Shown piece after piece: positions 1 through 8,042 of a stretch of 64,000 nucleotides of DNA. The stretch covers positions 248,001 through 312,000 of the forward strand of contig JAJVIF010000003.1 in NCBI GenBank assembly GCA_022072165.1. Direction: 5' to 3'. A program made the position numbers and the translations under genes. A model generated the notes under the pieces. That model saw nothing but the letters and a program-made list of their open reading frames with translations. It had not been told where the DNA came from and ran no database searches. Source of the DNA: a bacterium (GTDB lineage Bacteria > JAJVIF01). Position 1 is the stretch's first letter. The number at the start of each line of letters is the position of its first letter.

Positions 1-59
1 ATCCCGGCGCAGACTGCCAAGAGGGTTGGGGTGAGCCTAAGGCACCAGAGTGCTCCCAG

Positions 60-461
60 TTAATCGACTATAGTTTTCAAAAATTCGCGCTTGCTGCGAT
101 CCTGCCGATACTCCGCTACCAGGGCATCGGCATCAGCCATGGTCAGGGCCGCCCGGGAGTTGAAGATCACGATCCGGACCCGGTTGTAACCGGTGGCGGT
201 GTACTCCTGCTGCAGCCAGTCGAGGAGTTTGTGCAGGTCGGCATCGGACAGGTTGCGCTCCACTGCGAGAGCTTCGAAATGGTCCCAGGTCCCGTCATTG
301 AAACCGGGGGCTTCGCCACTCAGTCGCTGGAACGGCACCGGCGGACGACTCCGGAGGGCCAGGATCCCCGAGACCAGCAGCCAGACCACGGCGACGCCAG
401 CGATCCAGCGGAGCCACTGACGCACGATCTCGCGGGGTTTTTGCGGCCCAAATCCGGCCAT
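60..461 (-). CDS. small membrane-anchored protein, unknown function
   Basis: This 133-residue protein is not a family I recognise. It has a basic N-terminus, one hydrophobic segment at about residues 18-36 and a soluble tail that is largely helical and charged, so it is probably an inner-membrane protein with its tail outside or a signal-anchored protein. It starts 5 bp after the stop codon of the next minus-strand gene (467-715), so the two are probably co-transcribed with this gene second. Bases 1-59, to the left, hold nothing I can identify. The reading frame is clean and the codon use matches neighbouring genes. Confidence 0.6.
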   Translation of the reverse strand: MAGFGPQKPREIVRQWLRWIAGVAVVWLLVSGILALRSRPPVPFQRLSGEAPGFNDGTWDHFEALAVERNLSDADLHKLLDWLQQEYTATGYNRVRIVIFNSRAALTMADADALVAEYRQDRSKREFLKTIVD

Positions 462-466
462 GATCG

Positions 467-715
467 TCAGTTTTTGCGCATCACTTCGATCTTCGCCACG
501 GCCGTATACGGCACATGGAACTCACACTCCACCTCGGTGGTGTCCTTGCGATTCTTGCCGAACCAGAGAAGTTCCTGCCCCAATGGGGAATGGCCCCAGA
601 AGCGGACTCCCTCCGGCAGAAGCTCGCCGGTCAGTAGCTGCACCTTGGCGGGTTGATCCAGGTAATCGTCGAGCATGCGCGAACCTCCGGCGACGGTCAG
701 GTAACGGTCCTGCAT
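467..715 (-). CDS. small conserved-looking soluble protein, unknown function
   Basis: This 82-residue protein has no signal peptide or membrane segment. It reads as a small beta-rich domain (for example VQLLTGELLPEGVRFWG and CEFHVPYTAVAKIEV), possibly Sm-like or PilZ-like in size, but no diagnostic motif is visible and I assign no function. It is the first gene of a two-gene minus-strand unit with the membrane-anchored gene at 60-461. It faces the divergent membrane gene starting at 758, leaving only about 40 bp for both promoters. Confidence 0.6.
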   Translation of the reverse strand: MQDRYLTVAGGSRMLDDYLDQPAKVQLLTGELLPEGVRFWGHSPLGQELLWFGKNRKDTTEVECEFHVPYTAVAKIEVMRKN

Positions 716-757
716 TGTAGACCGAACTCTGCGACAGAGCGTGATACCGTATCTGTC

Positions 758-1777
758 GTGAACGACCTCTCACCGGGTCCTGCGGTCGAGAATGCCGACC
801 AGCATGAACTGCGCACGACACTGCGGGCGGCTGCCATTGCGCCGCCGACGGATGTTGCGGGCCGGCTGCTCTGGATTGGCAGGACCGCCCTTGCGACCTG
901 GCGCCACCCCTGGATCTGGCTCCTGATGGTAGGTTACGTCCTGGCGGCGGGGCTGGTGTGGGGGACGCTCCTCTTCTTCATGTCGTTCGTGACCTTGCTG
1001 GGGAGTCAGCTCTCGGCGCTGGCGGGTGACACGACGACCGCCAGCGTGTTGGTGTTCCTCTTGCTTGCTGGGGCCTTCATCAGCGCTGGTCTGCTCGCGG
1101 CTGGCTACAACGGTGGCCTGATCCGGATGCTCGCGCCGCTGATTGCAGGACAGCCGCCGGATGCCATGCGCTTTGTGAGTGGCGCGATGACCCTCGGTCC
1201 CCGACTCTTCCTCGTGTTCTGTGTCGCGGTGCTGCTGGCCAGCATCCCGATTTGGCTCCTCACACGCTTCTTCTGGGATCTGCTGCGGGACTTCGGCTGG
1301 GGGGTGCTAACTTCTCCCTGGAACCCTACCCTGCAATGGTGGGTGTTGGCCGAGATCGCCGGACGGATGCTCGGCATCGCCATCACCATTACGGCGATGA
1401 ATCTCCTGCTCGGTCCCTGGCAGGCGCTGGTGGGGACCCAGCGGGTGCATCTGCTGGCGGCGTTACCCCTGACTGTGGGACGACTGGTCCGGGAGTTCCC
1501 GGTGTCGGTGGTGGTGCTGGGGCTGATCGGACTGTTGCAATGGGGTTTTCGCGAATGGTCCGCCTCCGCACCGATGGCGGCATCGATGGTGCAGTTACTG
1601 GTGACCCCGACCTGCTGGATGGCGCTGCTCTGCCTCATGGCCCCGGACTATGTGGCGGAATCGCCGTCACCAACGCAGCGCCGGATGAAGTCACCTGTGG
1701 CCGTGAACCGAACGCAGCCGGTTCCCCAGGCGGACGTCACCAACCCCATCCCGGGATTGTTGCCGCACGGGCAGTAG
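758..1777 (+). CDS. multi-pass membrane protein, unknown function
   Basis: This is a polytopic inner-membrane protein of about 339 residues with six or so hydrophobic segments (for example WIWLLMVGYVLAAGLVWGTLLFF and LFLVFCVAVLLASIPIWLL) and a proline-rich polar C-terminal tail. The general layout resembles DUF4013/YciC-like membrane proteins, but I see no family-specific motif. The open frame runs upstream to 653, which would overlap the divergent gene. I prefer GTG at 758, which has no Shine-Dalgarno sequence but a GATACC-like -10 box 9 nt upstream, as in several other genes here. It converges with pilT. Confidence 0.65.
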   Translation: MNDLSPGPAVENADQHELRTTLRAAAIAPPTDVAGRLLWIGRTALATWRHPWIWLLMVGYVLAAGLVWGTLLFFMSFVTLLGSQLSALAGDTTTASVLVFLLLAGAFISAGLLAAGYNGGLIRMLAPLIAGQPPDAMRFVSGAMTLGPRLFLVFCVAVLLASIPIWLLTRFFWDLLRDFGWGVLTSPWNPTLQWWVLAEIAGRMLGIAITITAMNLLLGPWQALVGTQRVHLLAALPLTVGRLVREFPVSVVVLGLIGLLQWGFREWSASAPMAASMVQLLVTPTCWMALLCLMAPDYVAESPSPTQRRMKSPVAVNRTQPVPQADVTNPIPGLLPHGQ

Positions 1778-1797
1778 CTCCGCTCCAGCTGGGTAGC

Positions 1798-2952
1798 TTA
1801 CATCCCCTGCTTCGCCCGGGCATCCAGAATCGCCGCTGCGCCGGGGTACTCCCGGAAATCCTGCGGGTTCTGGGAAACCGCCAGTGCCGTTTCAATGGTG
1901 ATTTCGTCGTCTTTGAGGAGCTTCTTGAGCGCCATGTCGAGGGTCTGCATACCCATCTTGGACCCGGACTCCATCATCGAGGGAATCTGGTGGACCTTCG
2001 ACTCACGGATCAGGTTGCGGACACCGTGATTCGCCACGAGGCATTCCACGGCCACGATGCGGCCCCCGGACTTCCGGGGCAGGAGGGCCTGGGACATGAT
2101 CCCCACCAGCACGTTGGAGAGCTGCAGCCGAATCTGCGCCTGTTGAGCCGGCGGGAAAACGTCGATCACGCGGTCCATGGAGGTCATGGCGCTGGTGGTG
2201 TGGAGCGTCCCGAACACGAGGTGGCCGGTTTCCGCCGCGGTGAGAGCAATGGAGATCGTTTCCAGGTCGCGCATTTCCCCGAGGAGGATGACATCGGGGT
2301 CCTGACGCAGGGCGGAGCGGAGGGCGCGCTGGAAGGAGAGGGTATCGGCCCCCACCTCCCGCTGGGAGATCACGGACTTGATGGAGTCGTGCTTGTACTC
2401 GATGGGGTCTTCGACCGTGATGATGTTCCGGTCCTGGTTCAAGTTGATGTACCGGATCATCGAGGCCAGCGTGGTCGACTTGCCCGACCCGGTCGGCCCG
2501 GTCACGAGCACCAGCCCGCGGGGGCGATTCGACATCTCCTTGGCGACCCAGGGGATCCCGAGCTTGTCGATATCCGGAATCTGGAACGGAATCAACCGGA
2601 AGGCGATGGCGATGTTCTCGCGTTCATAGAAGATGTTGACGCGGAAGCGGGCGACATCGGGGCAGTTGTAGGCGAGGTCGACATCGCCGTTCTCTTCCAG
2701 AATGTTCTTGTGGAAGTCATTGATGATGCTCATCGCCAGCGCTTTGGCGGATTCCGGCGTGAATTTCGGGTAACTGGTATCCCGCAGCAATCGCCCGTGC
2801 ACCCGGAAGATGGGGTAGTCGTTGGAGCGGACGTGCAGGTCGGTGGACCCGGCGCGGGTCCCCTTGGCCAGGGCTTCATCCAGACTAAAGACCCCGGTGT
2901 TTGGGGAAGGGGGAAGCTCAACTACGGGTCCGTCGCCGCCGACACCTGACAT
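1798..2952 (-). CDS. pilT: PilT, type IV pilus retraction ATPase
   Basis: A hexameric secretion-type ATPase that powers pilus retraction and twitching at the cytoplasmic face. In 384 residues it shows the PAS-like N-terminal domain, Walker A GPTGSGKST (about 152-160), the Asp box, atypical Walker B VILLGEMRD (about 221-229), the His box GHLVFGTLH (about 243-251) and the PilT-specific C-terminal motif GVRNLIRE (about 310-317). That last motif separates it from PilB/GspE. Length is slightly above the usual 345-370 because of a 20-residue N-terminal extension. A GAGGA Shine-Dalgarno precedes the ATG. No other type IVa pilus gene lies in the window; the Flp pilins at 25.7-26.6 kb belong to the Tad type. 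Confidence 0.95.
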   Translation of the reverse strand: MSGVGGDGPVVELPPSPNTGVFSLDEALAKGTRAGSTDLHVRSNDYPIFRVHGRLLRDTSYPKFTPESAKALAMSIINDFHKNILEENGDVDLAYNCPDVARFRVNIFYERENIAIAFRLIPFQIPDIDKLGIPWVAKEMSNRPRGLVLVTGPTGSGKSTTLASMIRYINLNQDRNIITVEDPIEYKHDSIKSVISQREVGADTLSFQRALRSALRQDPDVILLGEMRDLETISIALTAAETGHLVFGTLHTTSAMTSMDRVIDVFPPAQQAQIRLQLSNVLVGIMSQALLPRKSGGRIVAVECLVANHGVRNLIRESKVHQIPSMMESGSKMGMQTLDMALKKLLKDDEITIETALAVSQNPQDFREYPGAAAILDARAKQGM

Positions 2953-3044
2953 GTGGAGATTCCTCGAAGGAAGGGAATGACAGCAAGGACGCCGGAGCGC
3001 CAGAAAGAGTGTAGCAAAGAGGTCCCGACCTGACTGTGCAGCGA

Positions 3045-3069
3045 GACCCCGGGCACAACACCCGGGGTC
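3045..3069. terminator. stem-loop, 9-bp stem
   Basis: GACCCCGGG (3045-3053) pairs perfectly with CCCGGGGTC (3061-3069) around a 7-nt loop. It lies between the stop of the lipoprotein gene at 3110 and the start of pilT, so it can act on the upstream minus-strand transcript. No U-tract follows, so its action as an intrinsic terminator is uncertain. Confidence 0.4.
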
Positions 3070-3109
3070 AGTTCTCGCTGGGAAAGCGGGCGTCCGGGAA
3101 AGCGGGCGG

Positions 3110-4039
3110 CTACTCCACCCACACGGCGTTCACGAAATGCTTCCCCGTGCCATCGAAGGCGATCACGGGTATGACCTCGACCGCACCGCGCGGATCCAGC
3201 GGCAGGATACCGGTGTACCTTTGGTCCCCGGCTACTTCGTCGGCCCCTGTACCGTCGTCGACCAGCGGGAACGGCACTTCCGCTCCCGGCTCGCCGACCA
3301 GCGCGAAGACCGGCAGGGCCGTCGTCGGCGCTTGCCAGTCGATGACGGTCGCCGAGATCACGCTAAGGCAACCGCCGACCTCGTCTGTGACGGCACAGGG
3401 ATCCAGAGCGATGTCTTCAACGATGGGCTCCTCACGCGGTCCGGGATAAGCGACATCGACGTACGCGCTGAGGCCTTTCAGGCTCCCATTGGGGTCCGAT
3501 GTGAAGATACTCAGCGTCCCGATCAGCGCGGTGCCGCCGTACCAGGGACGCAGCGGTTCTGCTTTGCCGAAGGCGACTACGGGTTTGATTTGTCCTGCAC
3601 CAGGCCACCAGATCTGGTCGCCGCCGCCATTGAGGGTCGCAAATCCGTCGGCGTTGAAGATGAAGAACCCCTCGGTGTCGAAGAACTCAACCCAGGCACC
3701 ATAAGCGGTGAGGGGGGTGTGATTGACCAGTGCGATGGCAAGATGCCAGGTTTGGCTTGCACGTACGTAGTGCGCTTCCAGAAGTTCGACCGAGATGACG
3801 TGCGACAGCACAGGGAACTGCCCGGAGCGATCGACCAGCGACACAGTTGGCTGTCCGGCGGCATCTGTACCGAACTGCAGCTCGGCAGGCCGGTCGGTCG
3901 AGAAGAAGCCAGCCGCAGTCCCGGAGTCAAGGCTCTCGGATGTCGGGTGGACGGGAGGGGGGGTGGAACGGGCGGAGTCACCGCATCCGCTGCTCAACAA
4001 CAGCGTGGCGATGGAGAACAGGGCGATGGCAAAGCGCAT
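3110..4039 (-). CDS. secreted lipoprotein, unknown function
   Basis: A 309-residue predicted lipoprotein with a hydrophobic signal segment ending in lipobox LSSGC (Cys about residue 19), then a Ser/Pro/Thr-rich tether. The rest is beta-rich. Two regions recall the large lipoproteins further along: an FNADGF segment, and SATVIDWQAP followed by a DDGTGADEVAGD Asp/Gly stretch near the C-terminus. It may be a distant, shorter relative of that family, but the match is too weak to assert. GGAGG lies 6 nt before the ATG. It sits alone upstream of pilT. Confidence 0.75.
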   Translation of the reverse strand: MRFAIALFSIATLLLSSGCGDSARSTPPPVHPTSESLDSGTAAGFFSTDRPAELQFGTDAAGQPTVSLVDRSGQFPVLSHVISVELLEAHYVRASQTWHLAIALVNHTPLTAYGAWVEFFDTEGFFIFNADGFATLNGGGDQIWWPGAGQIKPVVAFGKAEPLRPWYGGTALIGTLSIFTSDPNGSLKGLSAYVDVAYPGPREEPIVEDIALDPCAVTDEVGGCLSVISATVIDWQAPTTALPVFALVGEPGAEVPFPLVDDGTGADEVAGDQRYTGILPLDPRGAVEVIPVIAFDGTGKHFVNAVWVE

Positions 4040-4432
4040 CGGTCGCCTCCAGAAGGTTCATGATGAAGAAAGTGGAAGTGATGTGGACGAGCCCGGTCGG
4101 CCGCCTGAGCCCGCCCGACGACCTCTGCAGAAGCCGTCGATCATTTGAGCCAGCCCCGGCCGCCTTTGTTTCACCTCACTGCGTTAAAAGCAGCGACACA
4201 CGGCCTGCCAGGGCACCCCGCCGGGCCACTCCCCGGTTACCGCGAATCATCATTTCCGCTCCAGCAGCGACTGCTCCCGAGTTCGTGAACAACATCGCCC
4301 AGCTCAGCGCCCATCCGAAGCCCGGTGGTTCCCGCAGTGACATGATCATGTGCACGTCCCATGGTGTCCCCGCAGGGGGCGTGGGTGGGGGAGGCGTTCT
4401 TCCGCCCCATCGACTCGTGCATACACCGGCAG
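4040..4432. other. 393-bp intergenic region with a perfect 12-bp palindrome
   Basis: This lies between folE (ending at 4433) and the lipoprotein start (4039), both minus strand. Short overlapping frames exist on both strands but none shows a ribosome site or protein-like composition, so I call no gene. ACATGATCATGT at 4340-4351 is a perfect palindrome and could be an operator or simply chance. No RNA family was recognised. Confidence 0.4.
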
Positions 4433-5206
4433 CTAGCGTCGCCGGACAAACTCCATGAATTCGTTGCGGGTCCGTGCATCGCGCTTGAAGGTCCCGGTCA
4501 CTGCGCTGGTGACCGTGTCGGAGCCGTACTTCTGCACGCCCCGCATCAGCATGCACAGATGCTGCGCCTCGATGACTACCGCCACGCCCTTCGGCTGCAG
4601 ATGCGTCATCAGGGCTTCCGCGATCTGCGTGGTCAGGCGCTCCTGGACCTGCAGCCGATGAGCGAAGACATCGATGACCCGGGGGATCTTGCTGAGGCCA
4701 ACAATTTTGCCGTCGGGGATGTACCCAACATGCACCCGCCCGAAGAAGGGGAGCATGTGATGCTCGCAGAGGGAGTAGAACTCGGTGTCCCGGACGATCA
4801 CCATTTCGTCGGCATCGGCGGTGAAGAGGGCTTTCCGAATGATGGCTCCGACATCCCGCTGGTAGCCATCGGTCAGAAACTGCAACGACTCCATGACTCG
4901 TCGGGGGGTCTCCAGGAGTCCCTCCCGCTCGGGGTCCTCGCCGAGCTGCTCCAGCAGGGTGCGGACTGTCCCCTTCGTGGCCTCCTGGGCCAATTCCCGC
5001 CGCTGTGCGAAGGCGGTCCGGAGGGTGGCGCAGTCGGGCGATTCTGGCGAGCCCTGCAGAATCGGGAGAAAGTCCGCGATATGGAGCTGCCGGGGGTCGA
5101 AGCCATCCTCCGCGGCACCACAGTCCGCGAGATGGGTCGTAGTCAGGCGGATGTCCTCGTCTTCGGAAGCGCTGGTGAAGGGCGAGGGAGAGTAGCGATC
5201 GCTCAT
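4433..5206 (-). CDS. folE: GTP cyclohydrolase I (FolE)
   Basis: Converts GTP to 7,8-dihydroneopterin triphosphate, the entry step for folate, queuosine and pterins. The C-terminal two thirds is canonical: [16 protein letters not shown], zinc ligands in [12 protein letters not shown] (Cys about 147, His about 150) and HLCMLMRG (Cys about 218), and the active-site segment [17 protein letters not shown] chose the ATG at 5206, which has a GAGG Shine-Dalgarno, over the upstream ATG at 5299 that would overlap queD. That gives 257 residues, including an unusual roughly 70-residue acidic, low-complexity N-terminal extension compared with 190-220 for most bacterial FolE. It lies 73 bp downstream of queD and is probably co-transcribed with it. 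Confidence 0.95.
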   Translation of the reverse strand: MSDRYSPSPFTSASEDEDIRLTTTHLADCGAAEDGFDPRQLHIADFLPILQGSPESPDCATLRTAFAQRRELAQEATKGTVRTLLEQLGEDPEREGLLETPRRVMESLQFLTDGYQRDVGAIIRKALFTADADEMVIVRDTEFYSLCEHHMLPFFGRVHVGYIPDGKIVGLSKIPRVIDVFAHRLQVQERLTTQIAEALMTHLQPKGVAVVIEAQHLCMLMRGVQKYGSDTVTSAVTGTFKRDARTRNEFMEFVRRR

Positions 5207-5279
5207 GCGAACCTCGGACTGCAGATGTGTCGTGGATGCTTCAGCAGACTGTTGCGCTGGACCGGGACCAGGCTGGTGA

Positions 5280-5786
5280 TCAGGGTTCCAGCGGCGCACT
5301 CACCGGGACAAAGTGCCCCTCAGGTGCCGTCCAGCCTGTTTCCAGCGCTTTGAGATGCGGCCAGCCTGGAATGACCTCCCCGTGGTAATCCACGAGATTG
5401 CTGTCGCTCTCGGCGAGCCGGACCCGGGACAGCTGGGCGCGATCCGTGCGGACCCGCGGCGCAATCCGCTGCCAGAACGCAATCGCGAGATTCTCCGCAG
5501 TGGGGATGATGCCCTGCAGCCATGGGACGTCATAGTTCAGATGCTTGTGGTCAACCCAGTCGATGACTTCCTCCCGGATGATGTCGCGCAGGACCTTGAG
5601 GTCCATGACATAGCCCGTCTCCGGATCGGGTTGCCCCTCAACCACGACTTCCAGGACGTAGTTATGGCCGTGGCCGTAGCGGTTGTTGCAGATGTCGTAG
5701 AGGGCGACATTCTCGGCATCACTCAGCTCGGGATTGTGGAGTCGGTGGGAGGCGGAAAAGGTTTCCCGCCGGATGATTGCGACCAT
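5280..5786 (-). CDS. queD: 6-pyruvoyltetrahydropterin synthase / QueD family
   Basis: Acts on the FolE product dihydroneopterin triphosphate, giving 6-carboxytetrahydropterin (QueD) or 6-pyruvoyltetrahydropterin (PTPS). Zinc histidines are visible as FSASHRL (His about 14) and GHGHNY (His about 39 and 41); the catalytic Cys is at about 33 in the string [11 protein letters not shown]. That spacing matches the animal-type PTPS motif CNNxxGHGHNY closely. The adjacent folE and the queA at 13.5 kb favour the queuosine role. The ATG at 5786 is fixed by a perfect AGGAGG six bases upstream, giving 168 residues; the longer open frame to 5957 is not the gene. Confidence 0.9.
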   Translation of the reverse strand: MVAIIRRETFSASHRLHNPELSDAENVALYDICNNRYGHGHNYVLEVVVEGQPDPETGYVMDLKVLRDIIREEVIDWVDHKHLNYDVPWLQGIIPTAENLAIAFWQRIAPRVRTDRAQLSRVRLAESDSNLVDYHGEVIPGWPHLKALETGWTAPEGHFVPVSAPLEP

Positions 5787-5973
5787 GGTCGACCTCCTGC
5801 TGTCGGGGTCGTGGCGTCCCCGATGCGCTGATGATACCAGAAAACGTCCAAATCGTTCACGACGACCGGCACTCTCTGGTTCCGGGTGACCGTGCCCTGG
5901 CGCTCCGGCGCAGAGGGCACGCCCCTTAGGGTACCAGCCCCGGGCCGATGACAGCATCGACGCGGGGTCCCGC

Positions 5974-5982
5974 TGCTACAAT
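5974..5982 (+). promoter_or_regulatory. extended -10 promoter (TGC-TACAAT)
   Basis: TGCTACAAT is an extended -10 element with five of six matches to TATAAT, 44 nt upstream of the ATG at 6027. There is no good -35 box, as expected for an extended -10 promoter. It lies in the divergent gap between queD and the 6027 gene; the rest of that 240-bp gap shows nothing else I recognise. Confidence 0.45.
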
Positions 5983-6026
5983 CGTCAATTGGTCTGACAG
6001 TCCGTGACAGAGCGAGGCTACGCTGC

Positions 6027-7517
6027 ATGGTGAACCGCTTTCTGGGTGTGACCTACTACCAGGGGATCGGAGCCCTTCTCGGGCTGCTCTTTGCCTTTCT
6101 GGCGACCTGGGCCACGACCACGCTGATCCACCCCAGCCTGCGGCAGTTCAACATCCGGGCCTATGGCCTCGAACCGCCGGTCGAAGTCGCGAAGATCACG
6201 GCTGCTGATGTCTCCCGCCCCTGGCGCGACATCTCCGAGCAGGGGGGACTGCCGAACCTGCCGCCACCGACACTGGAGGATCTCTATCCACCTCAGTTCC
6301 CCAATGCCCCGCTCCCCCGGAACTCTGCCAAAGCCAACGAGCTGGAGCTGAATCTCTTCTACGCGCTGATGTACTACGGTCAGCCGCTGGAGTCGCAGCA
6401 GGGGCACCGGCTGACGTATGAGTACGACGCCGACTCAGGAGCAGGGCGGGTCGTGTTTGAAGTCGCCGAAGAAGAGCACACCGATTTCCTGAGCTATCAC
6501 CTGGCGCTGGAGCTGCTGCACAAACTGCACCCGGAGATCGCGATCTTTGACAGCGCCCGGACCAAGTTGCGGAGTCTGGCACCCCGGCTGATTGAGACCG
6601 CCCCGACCCCGGATGTCATTGCCAGCACTCCCCGGGCTCCCTCGCTGCATCCCTACTGGCTGGCTCGTCAGCTGGCCGATCTCACCGGCATTGAGGCGTA
6701 CGATGCGCTGGCGGATCAGTATGGCCAGGGGATGATCCGGATGGGAGTCGGCTACGCCAACATGCTGGCGGAGGGACGTCCACTGACGCTCTTCTCCTCG
6801 CACTTTTCGCTTCCCTCGGTGATGTATGACATGGCGGACCGGACCAGTAATCCGGAACTGCGTCGCAAAGCCGCCGAGCTGATGGGCGCCTGCATCGACT
6901 ATCTGTACGACGCCAAGACGCGGACGATCTACAACGACTTTGGGTCACTGTCGGGACCCGGTTCAGACACCCGCGAGGCCATCGACACGTTCGAAGCCAT
7001 CGAAGGACTCTGGAAGTACTACCAGCTCACCGGTGACACCAACTCCCATCGACTGGTGACCAACCTGAGCGAAGCCTTCACGTTTAACACCGCAGCCCTG
7101 TCGCCCTTCCTCGATCTCAACATGGATGTCTACCGGCTTTACGCCATCCAGGGCGAGCAGGGGACACTGACCCTGGGGGACCGGGTCCGGACAGACCTGA
7201 ATCTCCGTGCACTCATGGCGGTCCAGGCGCTGAATCAGGACACCGGCTTCAACACGTACGACCAGGACTTCGCGATTCTCCTGAGTACCTTCCGGAAGAA
7301 GTTCTACGACGACATCAACAACGGTTTCTACCTGGAGTATCAGTTCACCGACCCCGACAGCCAGCGCTACACCCCAGTGAAGGTGACCAATCATTCGCTG
7401 CTCAGTGTTCGGATTCCTGCGCGCCTCACGGCCCTGATCCTGCAGGACCGCTGGGCCCGGGCGCAGGCCATGTCGGGGGCTTCCAGCGGACGCCCGGACA
7501 CCGCCGGGGATGAATAA
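6027..7517 (+). CDS. membrane-anchored protein with helical repeat-like domain, unknown function
   Basis: A 496-residue protein with one N-terminal hydrophobic segment (about residues 12-32), then a proline-rich linker and a long, mostly helical soluble domain. Regularly spaced aromatic and helical stretches (LFYALMYYGQP, EAIEGLWKYYQLTGD, LNLRALMAVQALNQD, FRKKFYDDINNGFYLEYQ) suggest an alpha/alpha-toroid fold like that of glycoside hydrolase or lantibiotic-cyclase relatives. I cannot identify catalytic residues and assign no function. The next gene starts with GTG directly after the TAA, so the two are translationally coupled. Confidence 0.75.
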   Translation: MVNRFLGVTYYQGIGALLGLLFAFLATWATTTLIHPSLRQFNIRAYGLEPPVEVAKITAADVSRPWRDISEQGGLPNLPPPTLEDLYPPQFPNAPLPRNSAKANELELNLFYALMYYGQPLESQQGHRLTYEYDADSGAGRVVFEVAEEEHTDFLSYHLALELLHKLHPEIAIFDSARTKLRSLAPRLIETAPTPDVIASTPRAPSLHPYWLARQLADLTGIEAYDALADQYGQGMIRMGVGYANMLAEGRPLTLFSSHFSLPSVMYDMADRTSNPELRRKAAELMGACIDYLYDAKTRTIYNDFGSLSGPGSDTREAIDTFEAIEGLWKYYQLTGDTNSHRLVTNLSEAFTFNTAALSPFLDLNMDVYRLYAIQGEQGTLTLGDRVRTDLNLRALMAVQALNQDTGFNTYDQDFAILLSTFRKKFYDDINNGFYLEYQFTDPDSQRYTPVKVTNHSLLSVRIPARLTALILQDRWARAQAMSGASSGRPDTAGDE

Positions 7518-8042
7518 GTGACAAGTTCCGGGGACGTGAGTCTGGTCTCCTCATTCCCTGCGACGGCGGCGGTGCCGTCGCGACCAGGAACGTCGCTCTT
7601 CGCCCGCACCGAACTGGCAGCGCAGCTCCTCGTGACCGGCGTCCCGCTGGTCATCGGGAGTCTTTTCCCCATCGGCAAGCCGGTCTACTCCACGCTGTTC
7701 GGGGAGATTGGCAAGTACAACTGTCTGTCGTATCTGGTCATTCAGAAGCCCTGTCCGGCCTGTGGCCTCACCAGCGGCGTGGTGTCAGCTTTGCACGGAC
7801 GGCTGGACCTCTCACTGGCCTACCATCCGCTGGGATGGGCGTTTACGCTGTTGTTTGTGTTTGGATTCATCGGGGGGCTGCTGAAGTGGCGACGACTGGT
7901 CAGGCCCTTGCCAGCTCCTGGCCGCATGGAGACGTTTCTGCTTGATTTCCCCGATGTCAGCTGGCTGCGCTGGCTCGTGCTGAGTCTGGTAGCGCTGGTG
8001 ATCGGACGGGGCATCTTCTGGGTGGGTCTGGCGCTGAGTTAG
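7518..8042 (+). CDS. DUF2752 family membrane protein
   Basis: A 174-residue integral membrane protein. The signature PCPACGLTSG (about residue 77 onward) followed by a hydrophobic region identifies DUF2752, whose members carry a conserved CPxCGLT motif of unknown function, possibly metal- or redox-related. Three hydrophobic segments are visible. The GTG start directly abuts the stop of the preceding membrane gene. Its end overlaps the convergent alpha/beta hydrolase stop by about 3 bp. Confidence 0.8.
   Translation: MTSSGDVSLVSSFPATAAVPSRPGTSLFARTELAAQLLVTGVPLVIGSLFPIGKPVYSTLFGEIGKYNCLSYLVIQKPCPACGLTSGVVSALHGRLDLSLAYHPLGWAFTLLFVFGFIGGLLKWRRLVRPLPAPGRMETFLLDFPDVSWLRWLVLSLVALVIGRGIFWVGLALS

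Noticed and set aside
1252-2949. 565-residue plus-strand open frame opposite pilT
   Set aside because: It is antisense to pilT, starts inside a membrane-protein gene, and its product is Gly/His/Asp-rich with no domain-like pattern. It is a GC-rich shadow frame.
4176-4556. Open frames in the 4040-4432 gap, one with a hydrophobic stretch
   Set aside because: They overlap folE, have no ribosome site, and their composition is that of random GC-rich DNA. A very short hydrophobic peptide cannot be excluded but is not supported.
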